From positions 1,488,001 through 1,552,000 of the forward strand of contig NZ_CAJGYT010000001.1 in NCBI RefSeq assembly GCF_904846035.1: 64,000 nucleotides of DNA, in the 5' to 3' direction. Both the position numbers and the translations under genes were made by a program. Numbering within the stretch: position 1 is the stretch's first letter; the number at the start of each line of letters is the position of its first letter. Below the pieces are notes generated by a model, which saw only the letters and a program-made list of their open reading frames with translations, searched no databases and had not been told where the DNA came from. This stretch comes from Psychrobacter aestuarii (lineage in GTDB: Bacteria; Pseudomonadota; Gammaproteobacteria; Pseudomonadales; Moraxellaceae). Of this stretch, positions 48,282 through 57,360 are shown piece by piece.

Positions 48282-48941
48282 TTATGGCAGAACGATATTG
48301 ACGATTTTCCAATCCACAAAGCCTTGGCGCTGCATCTCGATGGTGAGGGGATAGCCTTTGACCTGCCCGCTGATGGTAAAGCAGTTGATACCGCAGTAGT
48401 GCAGCTCAGGCTTGTCCGTGTCATTGCCTTCTGCCGCTTGCTGCTCAAGCACTTCGGCTTGTTTGTCCATCATCAGCTGCATTTGTTTTTCTACCACCGC
48501 ATCGATGTTGCCACGCTGAGTGATGACGTCTTGGATGAGGTTTTGTAGATTGACCTGATTGCTGGCAATCGCCCACGCGGCGGCGAGCTGTTTGGTGGCG
48601 GTGTTGGCTTGCCCTTGGGTGGTGATGAGCTGCTCGATATTGTTTGGCTCTACCGCACCTTTGACCGCATTGGTAATAAAGTCATCTGCCGCTTGCGTCA
48701 GCGCAGGACCTGCCAGTTGCGTGACCATCGGGTACTGGGTTAGGGTTTGCTGCAATTTGTCGGTCAGCTGGCGCGTCATGTTGGGCTGTAGCTGCGCGTA
48801 GTCGATGGCCGCTGCGATGGCTGCGCCGTCTTTGGCATCATAGGCTTCTTTGAGCTGATAGGCTTTGTAATAAGGTGAGCCGGCGAACACCACCCCGATT
48901 ATCAGCACCAACAACATCACCAGTGAGGTCAGCTTTTTCAT
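48282..48941 (-). CDS. DUF2939 protein
   Basis: A 219-aa protein that begins MKKLTSLVMLLVLIIGVVFA, an N-terminal membrane anchor or signal, then SPYYKAYQLKEAYDAKDG, the recognisable start of DUF2939. The remainder is helical and Gln-rich; two cysteines lie in HYCGINCFTISG near the end. AGGATAACT precedes the chosen ATG at 48941. Probably periplasmic or membrane-anchored; function unknown. Confidence 0.82.
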   Translation of the reverse strand: MKKLTSLVMLLVLIIGVVFAGSPYYKAYQLKEAYDAKDGAAIAAAIDYAQLQPNMTRQLTDKLQQTLTQYPMVTQLAGPALTQAADDFITNAVKGAVEPNNIEQLITTQGQANTATKQLAAAWAIASNQVNLQNLIQDVITQRGNIDAVVEKQMQLMMDKQAEVLEQQAAEGNDTDKPELHYCGINCFTISGQVKGYPLTIEMQRQGFVDWKIVNIVLP

Positions 48942-49407
48942 AGTTATCCTTTTATTACCGTCATTACTGTACATCTCGCCATGTCAGCGCCTGCCTGCAT
49001 TCAGGCATCACCATCGATATCGGCGTGCGCTGGCAAATACTAGCACGGCTTTAGACTGAGCTGCCCGACAAATAGGTATGAAAATGTTACATCGCCTTGC
49101 GCGGATAATTGCTTTATCATGACGCCTTAACTGGCTGCTGCACAAAATTTGCGCCGATTAATGCTTGATAAATCAGCAGACAATCACCATTAATAGCGCA
49201 AACTTTTATTATTTAATGGGGCAATAGGGTCGGTGCTGTCCACGCGGCAGTCAGCCAGCAGATGGCGTGCCCGATACGCCGCGCCACTCGGTGAGCCAAT
49301 GATAACCGTGTCGATATCCGACCATAGGTTTCATGTGAAACATAGCACCAGTTGCCCATACCCCATTCTACACCCGATAACCTGTCGTCATGACAAGAGG
49401 AGAGCCC
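48942..49407. other. intergenic region upstream of dnaJ
   Basis: About 465 bp between divergent genes. It contains a parS-like site at 49327. No sigma-32-type heat-shock promoter could be identified with confidence, and dnaK is not here. Confidence 0.4.
49327..49342. other. parS-like site upstream of dnaJ
   Basis: GGTTTCATGTGAAACA: mismatches at base 1 and at the central CG. It is about 65 bp before the dnaJ start. Confidence 0.6.
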
Positions 49408-50544
49408 ATGAGCAAGCGCGATTTTTATGAAATATTAGGCGTCAGTAAAAATGCCGATGAAAAAGAAATCAAGCGAGCCTATCGTAAGCTGGCGATGAAA
49501 TATCACCCAGACCGCAACTCTGATGACCCTGAAGCCGAAGACAAGTTTAAAGAAGCCTCGATGGCGTACGAAGTACTGAGCGATGCCGAAAAGCGCTCTG
49601 CCTACGACCGTATGGGACATGCTGCCTTTGAAAATGGCATGGGCGGTGGCGGCTTTGGTGGCGCAGGCGCAGGCAACTTCCAAGACATCTTTGGCGATAT
49701 TTTTGGCAACTTTGGCGACATCTTTGGTCAAAGCCGTGGCGGCGGCGGTGGTCGTGCGCGTCGTGGCTCGGATCTTCGCTACGTCATCGACTTAACCTTA
49801 GAAGAAGCGGTACGTGGCTGCAAAAAAGAAATCAGCTTTACCGCGCCTGCCCCTTGTGACACCTGTGACGGCAAAGGCGCAAAAAATGCCTCAGACGTGG
49901 TCACCTGTCAGACCTGTCATGGTCAAGGTCAAGTGCGTATGCAGCAAGGCTTCTTTGCCGTACAGCAGACCTGCCCGCATTGCGGCGGCTCAGGCAAACA
50001 GATTAAAAACCCCTGCTCAGACTGTCATGGCAGCGGCGTGAAAGACAAATCACGCACCCTTGAAGTCACCATTCCAGCGGGTGTCGATGATGGCGACCGC
50101 GTCCGCTTAGCGGGCGAAGGCGAAGCGGGCGGCGCTGGCGTGCAAAACGGCGACTTGTACGTTGAAGTGCGCGTCAAGCCGCACAACGTCTTTACTCGCC
50201 AAGGCGCGGATCTGTATATGGACGTACCTGTCAGCATCACCGATGCCGCACTCGGTAAAGAAGTCGAAATCCCAACCCTCGATGGTAAAGTCAAAATCAA
50301 GGTCGCTGAAGGCACGCAAAGTGGCAAGCTGCTGCGCGTACGCGGTAAAGGCGTGACGCCAGTACGTACTACCATGCGCGGTGACCTCATCTGCCGCGTG
50401 GTCGTTGAGACCCCTGTGAACCTGAACAGCGAACAAAAAGCGCTGCTACGTGAGTTCCAAGAAACGCTAGACGGTGACGGCAAACACCACCAGTCGCCAC
50501 AGAAAAAATCATTCTTTTCAAAAATTGGTGAATTGTTTGAGTAA
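49408..50544 (+). CDS. dnaJ: co-chaperone DnaJ
   Basis: Hsp40 partner of DnaK. The J domain includes [20 protein letters not shown] and the HPD tripeptide in YHPDRN. A Gly/Phe-rich stretch follows (about residues 75-115), then the zinc domain with four CxxCxG modules ([32 protein letters not shown]), then the C-terminal substrate-binding domains. The ATG at 49408 is chosen because GAGGAG lies six bases before it. 378 aa. dnaK is not adjacent in this window; dapB lies one gene downstream, an order found in Moraxellaceae. Confidence 0.97.
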   Translation: MSKRDFYEILGVSKNADEKEIKRAYRKLAMKYHPDRNSDDPEAEDKFKEASMAYEVLSDAEKRSAYDRMGHAAFENGMGGGGFGGAGAGNFQDIFGDIFGNFGDIFGQSRGGGGGRARRGSDLRYVIDLTLEEAVRGCKKEISFTAPAPCDTCDGKGAKNASDVVTCQTCHGQGQVRMQQGFFAVQQTCPHCGGSGKQIKNPCSDCHGSGVKDKSRTLEVTIPAGVDDGDRVRLAGEGEAGGAGVQNGDLYVEVRVKPHNVFTRQGADLYMDVPVSITDAALGKEVEIPTLDGKVKIKVAEGTQSGKLLRVRGKGVTPVRTTMRGDLICRVVVETPVNLNSEQKALLREFQETLDGDGKHHQSPQKKSFFSKIGELFE

Positions 50545-50598
50545 CTGATAAATCGCCGCTGTCTCAACAAGTATAGCGCGTATATTAACGTTAAGATT

Positions 50599-50632
50599 GC
50601 CAATAGTTTCACGTGAAACTATTGGCTTTTTT
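50599..50632 (+). terminator. 28-bp palindrome: parS core within a terminator-like hairpin
   Basis: GCCAATAGTTTCAC and GTGAAACTATTGGC form a perfect 28-bp palindrome followed by TTTTTT, 55 bp past dnaJ. The inner 14 bases are the exact parS core. In RNA the stem would form with a small forced loop, then the U tract. Confidence 0.75.
50605..50620. other. parS-like site downstream of dnaJ
   Basis: AGTTTCACGTGAAACT: perfect GTTTCACGTGAAAC core, with A/T outer bases in place of T/A. Confidence 0.8.
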
Positions 50633-50660
50633 ATGGCTATTGAGTAAGGAAGGTTTGGTT

Positions 50661-51098
50661 ATGGATATCGTTGCTGCTGGCGTGCAAGATTATGATGAGC
50701 TGTTAGCCGTATGGGAGGATTCCGTACGTGCTACGCATGACTTTTTGACGCTTGCCGATATTGATGCCTTAAAGCCGATGTTAATGCAACAAGCATTTCC
50801 GAGCGTTCATTTGCAATGTGTCAAAAACCAACAAGGCGCAATATTGGGTTTTATTGGTGTGCATAACCATAAAATAGAAATGCTATTTGTAAAAGACAGC
50901 GCACGTGGACAAGGTATTGGCAAAGCATTACTCATCCATGCCATGGATACAATGAAGATAACCTTGGTCGATGTGAATGAGCAAAACCTCTTAGCAAGGG
51001 CATTTTACGAGCGTATGGGGTTTCACGTGATATCGCGTTCACCTGTTGACGATATGGGCAAGCCATTTCCGATATTGCATTTGCAGCTATCGCCTTAA
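50661..51098 (+). CDS. GNAT-family N-acetyltransferase
   Basis: A 145-aa acetyltransferase, similar in layout to YjaB/YiaC-type enzymes. The acetyl-CoA loop is DSARGQGIGKALL, followed by LVDVNEQNLLARAFYERMGF, the usual helix and strand near the C-terminus. AAGGAAGG lies before the chosen ATG. The acceptor is unknown. It stands between dnaJ and dapB and might be an insertion into that pair. A half parS site occurs near its end but lacks the second arm. Confidence 0.87.
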   Translation: MDIVAAGVQDYDELLAVWEDSVRATHDFLTLADIDALKPMLMQQAFPSVHLQCVKNQQGAILGFIGVHNHKIEMLFVKDSARGQGIGKALLIHAMDTMKITLVDVNEQNLLARAFYERMGFHVISRSPVDDMGKPFPILHLQLSP

Positions 51099-51237
51099 TA
51101 AGTAATTGGCATAAGGACGCAGCGGCACGTCAGCATATCTATGAATTCATGCTATGATATTTGCATTTAGGGGCGTACCAACAAGGCGCGCCGTTCTTAT
51201 TTCTTCTTCTGTTTATTATCATCAATAAGGGCAAGTT

Positions 51238-52065
51238 ATGAGCGAACAAACCACCGCCACCCCCATTCGTGTCGGCGTCATCGGTGCAGGCGGACGTATG
51301 GGGCGCATGCTGATTGAGGCGACCACGCAAAACCCAAACACCACGCTAAAGGCAGCGATTGAACGCCAAGGCTCAAGTCTTGTGGGTGCGGATGCAGGCG
51401 AAGTGGTCGGCGTGGGCGTGTTGGATGTGCAGATTGTCGATGATTTGCCTGCGGTGATTGATCGCATTGATGTGCTGATTGACTTTAGCTTGCCTGATGC
51501 CACTGAGCAAAACTTGCGTATTTGCGCCGACAACAACACCGCCATGGTCATCGGTACAACGGGCTTTAACGATGCGCAAAAATCTGAGCTTGCCAAAGCC
51601 AGCGAGCGTATCGCCATCGTCTATGCGGGCAACTATTCGACAGGCGTGAATGTTTCGCTAAAACTGCTGGAAATGGCTGCCAAAGCCTTTGGTAAAGACG
51701 CGGATGTCGAGATTATCGAAGCGCACCATAAGCACAAGATCGATGCGCCATCAGGCACGGCGTATATGATGGCAGAAGCGGTCGCCAAAGCACGCGGACA
51801 AAACCTTGATGAGGTCGCCATCTATGGACGCGAAGGGCAAACGGGCGCACGTGAAAGCGGCACGATTGGTATCCATGCGATACGCGGTGGCGAGATTGTC
51901 GGCGACCATAAAGTGATGTTTATCGCGGATGGCGAGATGGTCGAGATTACCCACCATGCGCGCGAGCGTATGACTTTTGCCGCAGGCGCAGTACGCGCCA
52001 GCACGTGGATTGTGCAGCAAGCAGCGGGTCAGTATGACATGCAAGATGTGTTGGGCTTGAGCTAA
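51238..52065 (+). CDS. dapB: 4-hydroxy-tetrahydrodipicolinate reductase
   Basis: NAD(P)H-dependent step of the diaminopimelate/lysine pathway. The dinucleotide loop is VIGAGGRMGRMLIEA; the catalytic region HHKHKIDAPSGTAY holds the acid/base His and the Lys; TTGFND is the third signature. Length is 275 aa, as in E. coli. AAGGGCAAGTT precedes the ATG. A strong terminator follows. The product feeds both lysine synthesis and peptidoglycan, and mpl elsewhere in the window recycles the DAP-containing peptide. Confidence 0.96.
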   Translation: MSEQTTATPIRVGVIGAGGRMGRMLIEATTQNPNTTLKAAIERQGSSLVGADAGEVVGVGVLDVQIVDDLPAVIDRIDVLIDFSLPDATEQNLRICADNNTAMVIGTTGFNDAQKSELAKASERIAIVYAGNYSTGVNVSLKLLEMAAKAFGKDADVEIIEAHHKHKIDAPSGTAYMMAEAVAKARGQNLDEVAIYGREGQTGARESGTIGIHAIRGGEIVGDHKVMFIADGEMVEITHHARERMTFAAGAVRASTWIVQQAAGQYDMQDVLGLS

Positions 52066-52097
52066 TACGTTTTACCACGTACAAGACTGCCAGCCAC

Positions 52098-52131
52098 AAA
52101 AAAACGCGCCCATCATGAGCGCGTTTTTTTA
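52098..52131. terminator. dapB terminator
   Basis: AAAAAAACGCGC and GCGCGTTTTTTT pair exactly around a nine-base loop, between the converging dapB and decarboxylase genes; works in both directions. Confidence 0.92.
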
Positions 52132-52155
52132 TTGATAAAGGATGGCTATCCATGA

Positions 52156-53331
52156 TTAGTCAATATAAATCACTTCTAGCGGCGGGAAGCCATTAAACTC
52201 AACAGACGAGTACGAGTTGGTATACGCGCCTGTGGTCAGCCAGTAGATTTTATCACCAATCTCTAGCTCTTCAGGCAGCTGATAGCCCGCTTCTTCATAC
52301 ATGATGTCGGTCGAATCACAGGTCGGACCTGCCAATACCACCGTACCTTGCTCGGTTGAGGTTTCCATTTTTGGCGTATACACAGGGTATTTAATCGCCT
52401 CGCCAAGGGTTTCAATCAAGCCTTGGAACAGACCGACATCGGTGTAGACCCAGCGCGTCAAGTCGGTGTTTGATTTGCGCGAGATGAGCACCACGTCACT
52501 GACCAGTACGCCTGAACCGCCGACCAAGGAGCGACCTGGCTCAAGGATAATCTCAGGCATCTCTTCTTCACTAAAGTCATCGCTCAAGTAGCGCTTAATC
52601 TCTTCGGCATAGACCTGAATCGGGTTGACTTCACTGATATAGTTGGTCGGGAAGCCGCCACCTAGGTTAATCATTTGCAGCTTGATGTTTTCTTCGTTGT
52701 TCATCCAGTCAAACATATATTTGACTTTCGCCAGCGCATCATCCCATGCCGCCACGTCTTTTTGCTGACTGCCCACGTGGAACGAGATGCCATAAGGCAC
52801 CAATCCCAAATCACGCGCTTTGATTAACAAATCAATGGCCATGTCTGGGTGGCAGCCGAATTTGCGTGACAGTGGCCACTCGGCGGTTTCTGAACCTTGC
52901 ACCAAGATACGTACGAACACTTTTGAGCCAGGCGCGTGCTTAGCGATGTTTTCTAAGTCCGCTTCTGAATCGGTGGCGTATAGGCGAATGCCTTTGTCAT
53001 ACGCATATTTGACATGCTCGGCTTTTTTGATGGTGTTGCCGTATGAGATACGCTCACCTTCAACGCCGCAATCAAGCACGCGGTCAAGCTCATAGATAGA
53101 CGCGCAGTCGAAGTTTGAGCCGAGTCGTGCCAGTAGCTCAATCACTTCTACCGCAGGACTGGCTTTCATGGCGTAATGGATTTTGGCAGCAGGGAACAGA
53201 CGCTCCATTTCATGAAACTTGGTTTCAATGCGGCTCAAATCCACCACCAAAAATGGGGTTTGGCGACCCTCTGCGGCTTTGGTAAATTTCTGCCAGCCCG
53301 CTTGGTCAAAATACTGCTCGATTTTTATCAT
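52156..53331 (-). CDS. fold-III PLP ornithine/lysine decarboxylase
   Basis: Polyamine-forming decarboxylase of the alanine-racemase fold (eukaryotic ODC-like group), 391 aa. The PLP Lys is in IHYAMKASPA; SFHVGSQQ, GGGFPTNY and LEPGRSLVG line the cofactor site; VLAGPTCDSTD provides the second-subunit Cys/Asp of the active site. Whether ornithine, lysine or both are used cannot be decided by eye. It stands alone, upstream of no other polyamine gene, and converges with dapB, the lysine pathway gene, with only a terminator between them. Confidence 0.9.
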   Translation of the reverse strand: MIKIEQYFDQAGWQKFTKAAEGRQTPFLVVDLSRIETKFHEMERLFPAAKIHYAMKASPAVEVIELLARLGSNFDCASIYELDRVLDCGVEGERISYGNTIKKAEHVKYAYDKGIRLYATDSEADLENIAKHAPGSKVFVRILVQGSETAEWPLSRKFGCHPDMAIDLLIKARDLGLVPYGISFHVGSQQKDVAAWDDALAKVKYMFDWMNNEENIKLQMINLGGGFPTNYISEVNPIQVYAEEIKRYLSDDFSEEEMPEIILEPGRSLVGGSGVLVSDVVLISRKSNTDLTRWVYTDVGLFQGLIETLGEAIKYPVYTPKMETSTEQGTVVLAGPTCDSTDIMYEEAGYQLPEELEIGDKIYWLTTGAYTNSYSSVEFNGFPPLEVIYID

Positions 53332-53436
53332 GGTAAATCACCTTTGTTAACACATAGCAGCGTATTTGCCTGCTTATCGCAAGGTTCTACAACACGCCGA
53401 CCCACCGAATATACATAACATCTGGCTACCGCAAAA

Positions 53437-53967
53437 TCAACGTTTCACAGGTTGCGCTTGTTTTTCACGTGCCTTGATGACCTTACGCACTTTATCACGT
53501 GCGCGTGTTTGTTTTAAACGCGATAAGTAATCGACAAAGATGACCCCGTTTAAATGGTCCATTTCGTGCTGGATGCACACCGCGAGCAGACCTTCGACTT
53601 CTTTATCGAACGCATTGCCATCGGCGTCAAGCGCCTCGATACGCACCTTGGTCGGACGCTCGACAGTATCATACACATCAGGCACCGACAGGCAGCCTTC
53701 TTCATACGGTTTTTTATCGTCAATCAGTGGCGTCACTTTAGGGTTAATGAACACCAACGGCTCGTTCTTGTCCTCAGACAAATCCATCACAATCAGCTGG
53801 ATGTGTCTGTCAACCTGCGTTGCGGCCAGCCCAATGCCCTGCGCGTCATACATGGTCTCGAACATATCATCGATAAGGGTGCGTATCTCATCATCGACTT
53901 CCTTGACAGGCTGGGCGATGGTACGCAGACGCGGGTCGGGATAGCTTAAAATCGGGAGTAATGCCAT
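53437..53967 (-). CDS. def: peptide deformylase
   Basis: Metal enzyme that removes the formyl group from nascent proteins. The three motifs [15 protein letters not shown] and QHEMDHLNG are all present with the metal-binding Cys and two His. Length is 176 aa with a Lys/Gln-rich tail. It starts [15 protein letters not shown]. It is separated from fmt, whose action it reverses, by about 50 kb. It is the next gene upstream of the decarboxylase on this strand, with a gap of about 105 bp. Confidence 0.96.
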   Translation of the reverse strand: MALLPILSYPDPRLRTIAQPVKEVDDEIRTLIDDMFETMYDAQGIGLAATQVDRHIQLIVMDLSEDKNEPLVFINPKVTPLIDDKKPYEEGCLSVPDVYDTVERPTKVRIEALDADGNAFDKEVEGLLAVCIQHEMDHLNGVIFVDYLSRLKQTRARDKVRKVIKAREKQAQPVKR

Positions 53968-54135
53968 ATTTGGCTCACCTCAACAGTACGAATAAAATGG
54001 ACGGCTTATTATAAGATAAATAAGGGTGAATGTAATGCCTATCAAGTGCACGCTACAATTCTGCTTGCATTGTACGGCGATGTTACGCGTGTGCAATCAG
54101 TGGTTTTTTGCATGATAAACGCTTTATTACAGCGA

Positions 54136-54165
54136 ATAAAAAAGCCCTACAAAATGTAAGGCTTT
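54136..54165 (-). terminator. terminator after GlsB/YeaQ-type gene
   Basis: AAAAAAGCCCTAC pairs with GTAAGGCTTT with one mismatch over about five bases, 39 bp past the gene. Confidence 0.75.
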
Positions 54166-54203
54166 CATCGCTTATTTCTTATTATGGTTTATTTTTACCG
54201 CTA

Positions 54204-54458
54204 TTACACACGGCGTTTGTTCATAATAAATTCATAAGCAAACAGTAAAATGATAGCGCCAATGACTGAGAATACCAGACCCGTGAAGCCACCGTCGGCA
54301 CTGATGCCGAGCAGGCTGGCAATAAAACCACCAAGCATCGCGCCCACGATACCAAGCACAATGGTCATAATCCAACCCATAGGGTCACTGCCTGGTTTAA
54401 TCGCACGTGCCAATAAACCTGCAACCAGTCCTACTATAATCATCCAAATAAAGCTCAT
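54204..54458 (-). CDS. GlsB/YeaQ/YmgE stress-response membrane protein
   Basis: An 84-aa protein with three hydrophobic helices: IWMIIVGLVAGLLARAI, MTIVLGIVGAMLGGFIAS and LVFSVIGAIILLFAYEFI. The motif KPGSDPMGW between the first two helices is typical of this family, formerly called transglycosylase-associated proteins. GGAGG lies upstream of the ATG. The role is a general stress function; no enzyme activity is established. Confidence 0.88.
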   Translation of the reverse strand: MSFIWMIIVGLVAGLLARAIKPGSDPMGWIMTIVLGIVGAMLGGFIASLLGISADGGFTGLVFSVIGAIILLFAYEFIMNKRRV

Positions 54459-54682
54459 ATCGCCCTCCTAAAATCGTTATTATAATCAGTGGCGTTTATC
54501 GCCTTGTTATCTGTTTATCAAATGCTTTTTGGGTAAAACATCCTTTAACTGAATGATTTTATTGTAGTCAGCTTTATTTTTTATTGATAATGATGAAATG
54601 TTATCTGTGTAGCGGCTATGTGAGATTAGACAGTGATTTGCTATGAAGCACGGGTGTTCGGTAAATAAAAAGTTACAAAGTA

Positions 54683-54711
54683 TAAAAAACGCCGCTAAAA
54701 TGAGCGGCGTT
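54683..54711 (-). terminator. mpl terminator
   Basis: AACGCCGCT and AGCGGCGTT form a perfect nine-base stem with a six-base loop; read leftward it is followed by TTTT. It lies 36 bp past the mpl stop. Confidence 0.87.
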
Positions 54712-54746
54712 GGTAAACGGTTGCTATCAGCATCATGCTCGATGTG

Positions 54747-56189
54747 TTAGGCAGATGCTTCCGCTTGACGGCTTAATGCCTGTAGCAAGCGCTGATGAAT
54801 CCCTTCAAAGCCGCCGTTCGACATAATCACCACCGCATCACCAGATTTCACATGCGCGCATAGATGGGCAATGATGGACTCCGTGCTGTCGATGATGTGT
54901 TGCTTATTGGCAGGGTGCTGCGCTTCAATAGCCTCACGCAGTCCCCACTCAAGCCCAGCAGGCTCAAACCACAGTACCATATCGGCAAGGGCGGCAGAGT
55001 CTGCCAAGCCAGATTTGTGCACACCCATTTTCATGGTGTTGCTGCGCGGCTCAATCACTGCCCATAGGCGTCTGCCCGCGAGTTTCTTTTTTGCGCCATC
55101 TAAGGTGGTGCTGATGGCGGTAGGATGATGGGCAAAGTCATCATAGACCAGCACGTCATTGACCGAGCCAATCAGCTCCATACGCCGCTTGATACCCGCA
55201 AAGGCGGACAATGCGGCACAAGCTGTCTCAATAGAGACGCCCACATCATAAGCAGCGGCGATGGCGACCAAGGCATTATTGACATTGTGCAGTCCGCTCA
55301 TGCCCCAATCGACCACTGCTTCTGCGTGATGAAGGCTTGGCGCGCGCACCTTAAAGTGACTGCCATCCTCGGCAATCAGCTGCGCCTGCCACTCGCTCTC
55401 GGACGCTGCATCGTCTATGCTGGTGCGCCAAACGGGTGTCCAAACGCCCAGTTGTAGCGTCTCTTCAAGGCTTTGTGTGTGGCTTGGCATGATAATTTTG
55501 CCGTTTTCAGGCACCATGCGCAGCATATGATGAAATTGGGTTTGAATCGCGCCAAGGTCAGTGAAAATATCAGCATGGTCAAATTCAAGATTGTTCAAAA
55601 TTGCCGTACGCGGACGGTAATGGACGAACTTTGAGCGCTTGTCAAAAAACGCCGAATCGTACTCATCGGCCTCAATCACAAAGTAGCCGCGTGACGCTGC
55701 GCTTTCACTGCCCAAGTGACTGCTATGCGCAAACACCTGCTGCAAGCGCGCATCCTCGGTCGCGACTAAAGGCACACCACCGATTAAAAAGCCCGTATCG
55801 ATACCCGCATATTGCAGTATCCACGCCAGCATGGTGGTGGTGGTGGTCTTGCCATGTGTGCCTGCGACCGCAAGGACATGACGCGACTGCAAAACCGTCT
55901 CTGACAAAAACTGCGGGCCTGAGGTATAGCGCATGCCTGTATTTAGCATATGCTCAACCACGGGCATACCGCGTTTCATAGCATTGCCGACCACCACCAA
56001 ATCAGGGGCAGGGTCCAGATGCTGCACCAGATAGCCTTCTTGAATCTCAACCCCAGCACGCTCAAGCTGAGTCGACATGGGCGGATAGACATTGGCATCA
56101 GAGCCTGTCACGCGATGTCCAAGCGCGCGCGCAATCAGCGCCAGCGAGCCCATAAAGGTTCCACAAATACCAAGAATATGAATATGCAT
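54747..56189 (-). CDS. mpl: UDP-MurNAc:L-Ala-gamma-D-Glu-DAP ligase (murein recycling)
   Basis: Joins recycled murein tripeptide to UDP-MurNAc. The 480-aa product starts MHIHILGICGTFMGSLALIA, the Mpl-type N-terminus. The ATP loop is AVAGTHGKTTTTTML, followed by NNLEFDHADIF and VYDDFAHHPTAIS, all Mur-ligase motifs. The ATG at 56189 is clear from the conserved start, although the open frame extends 16 codons upstream. It stands alone with its own terminator and points away from the NlpE-like gene. Confidence 0.95.
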   Translation of the reverse strand: MHIHILGICGTFMGSLALIARALGHRVTGSDANVYPPMSTQLERAGVEIQEGYLVQHLDPAPDLVVVGNAMKRGMPVVEHMLNTGMRYTSGPQFLSETVLQSRHVLAVAGTHGKTTTTTMLAWILQYAGIDTGFLIGGVPLVATEDARLQQVFAHSSHLGSESAASRGYFVIEADEYDSAFFDKRSKFVHYRPRTAILNNLEFDHADIFTDLGAIQTQFHHMLRMVPENGKIIMPSHTQSLEETLQLGVWTPVWRTSIDDAASESEWQAQLIAEDGSHFKVRAPSLHHAEAVVDWGMSGLHNVNNALVAIAAAYDVGVSIETACAALSAFAGIKRRMELIGSVNDVLVYDDFAHHPTAISTTLDGAKKKLAGRRLWAVIEPRSNTMKMGVHKSGLADSAALADMVLWFEPAGLEWGLREAIEAQHPANKQHIIDSTESIIAHLCAHVKSGDAVVIMSNGGFEGIHQRLLQALSRQAEASA

Positions 56190-56331
56190 AGCTATCCTAA
56201 GACCGATAAAAAAACAGACAAAACCGTCATACCACAAAAACCGAGCGCGTCTGTGCCGAAGCCATCGACATACAGACCGCGCTTGTATTGTAAAGTAAAG
56301 GCAAATTGATGACTATGAAAAAACGCCCAAT

Positions 56332-56961
56332 TTATAGGCGCGATAAGGTGTAGTCGTCATCAGGTTGGTCGTCATCGTTCAATCTGACCAGATAATTGCC
56401 ATCAATATGATAGCTGTCTAGCTCCTGATTTTCGTACACGATGGTGATGGTGCGCTCATCTTGGCGATAAATGCCCGATTGCGTTGTAGACTGGGGTTTG
56501 TCGGTTTGGTGCTGATAGACGCTGGTTTTGGCAACCGAGCCATCAGAGAACAGATTGAGGGTGACATCGATACGTTCGCAGTCGCCGCAAGGCACCGTGC
56601 CGCCGTAGTCACCGATTAAGGTCGCCTCAAGGCTGTAGGCTTCTTTGTCTTTATTATTAGTAGCCGTATCCACGTCGGTATCGCTTTGTGCTGATGCCAG
56701 TAGCGGGCGACCCCCTGTATCATCACTGTCAGCGTCAATGGCAGCATCCTGCATGCTTGGTTCTGCCAGTTGAGATGGGTTGCCATCTGGTTTGGCATAC
56801 AGCTGACTGTCTGCATTGACGGCGGCTTTTGGCTGAATCGGGGCGTTGGCAGATTGGCTGTCGCAGCCGACCAGTGCCAAGCACATGCTTGCCGCAATCG
56901 ATAACGACAGCAAACGTGCATTGCAAAAACAGCGGGGAGATAAAGAGGGCATATGTGTCAT
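56332..56961 (-). CDS. NlpE-like lipoprotein
   Basis: A 209-aa lipoprotein. The signal region LLSLSIAASMCLALVGC ends in a lipobox with Cys as first mature residue, followed by Asp at position +2, which may retain it in the inner membrane. The C-terminal half shows GDYGGTVPCGDCERIDVTLN, the CxxC-containing start of the NlpE N-terminal domain, associated with copper and envelope-stress sensing. A low-complexity Asp/Ala/Ser linker lies between. The start may be the ATG at 56952 (MPSLSP). The promoter region contains a pair of palindromic ACCTWAGGT sites. Confidence 0.8.
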   Translation of the reverse strand: MTHMPSLSPRCFCNARLLSLSIAASMCLALVGCDSQSANAPIQPKAAVNADSQLYAKPDGNPSQLAEPSMQDAAIDADSDDTGGRPLLASAQSDTDVDTATNNKDKEAYSLEATLIGDYGGTVPCGDCERIDVTLNLFSDGSVAKTSVYQHQTDKPQSTTQSGIYRQDERTITIVYENQELDSYHIDGNYLVRLNDDDQPDDDYTLSRL

Positions 56962-57121
56962 GACAGTACCAATATCGGCTTGTACGCTAAGCAGCCGCCA
57001 GCATGAATATCATGACTATCGACCACATCTATCATCTAAAATAGTGTCTTAGTAAACATCATGACTCATATATCGTACACTATGAAGGCAACCTACTAAA
57101 ATATATTCTACAAACTATATT

Positions 57122-57164
57122 AACCTAAGGTAACTAATTCTTTATTGGCATAACCTTAGGTGAC
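57122..57164. promoter_or_regulatory. paired TAACCTWAGGTRAC elements
   Basis: TAACCTAAGGTAAC starts at 57121 and TAACCTTAGGTGAC at 57151. Each has a palindromic ACCT-W-AGGT core and their centres are exactly 30 bp apart, about three helical turns. Position, about 160-200 bp upstream of the NlpE-like start, suggests a regulator binding twice on one face of the DNA. Confidence 0.45.
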
Positions 57165-57265
57165 AGTTTGCATACCTTATCAAAGCCATCCTTATGGTAT
57201 GTGGCGTTTTTGTTACTATTTTTCAAAATTGCGTAGGACATATGCTAACAGCTATCTTTTCATGC

Positions 57266-57300
57266 AAAAACGCCCAAAATCGATGATTTTGAGCGTTTTT
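57266..57300 (-). terminator. dsbB terminator
   Basis: AAAAACGCCCAAAATC pairs with GATTTTGAGCGTTTTT with one mismatch over three bases. Confidence 0.88.
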
Positions 57301-57360
57301 ATGTTTCTTCGTTTTTATCTGATAAATAAAACGTGAGTTGCTTCTTACAGGGTGTCTGTA

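Larger units (their letters stand above)
56962..57360. other. intergenic region, NlpE-like gene / dsbB
   Basis: About 400 bp. It contains paired operator-like sites (57122-57164) and the dsbB terminator. Otherwise AT-rich, with no gene seen. Confidence 0.4.

Noticed and set aside
51019..51034. GGTTTCACGTGATATC, a parS-like half site in the GNAT gene
   Set aside because: The left arm and centre match but the right arm lacks AAAC, so it was not counted as a site.
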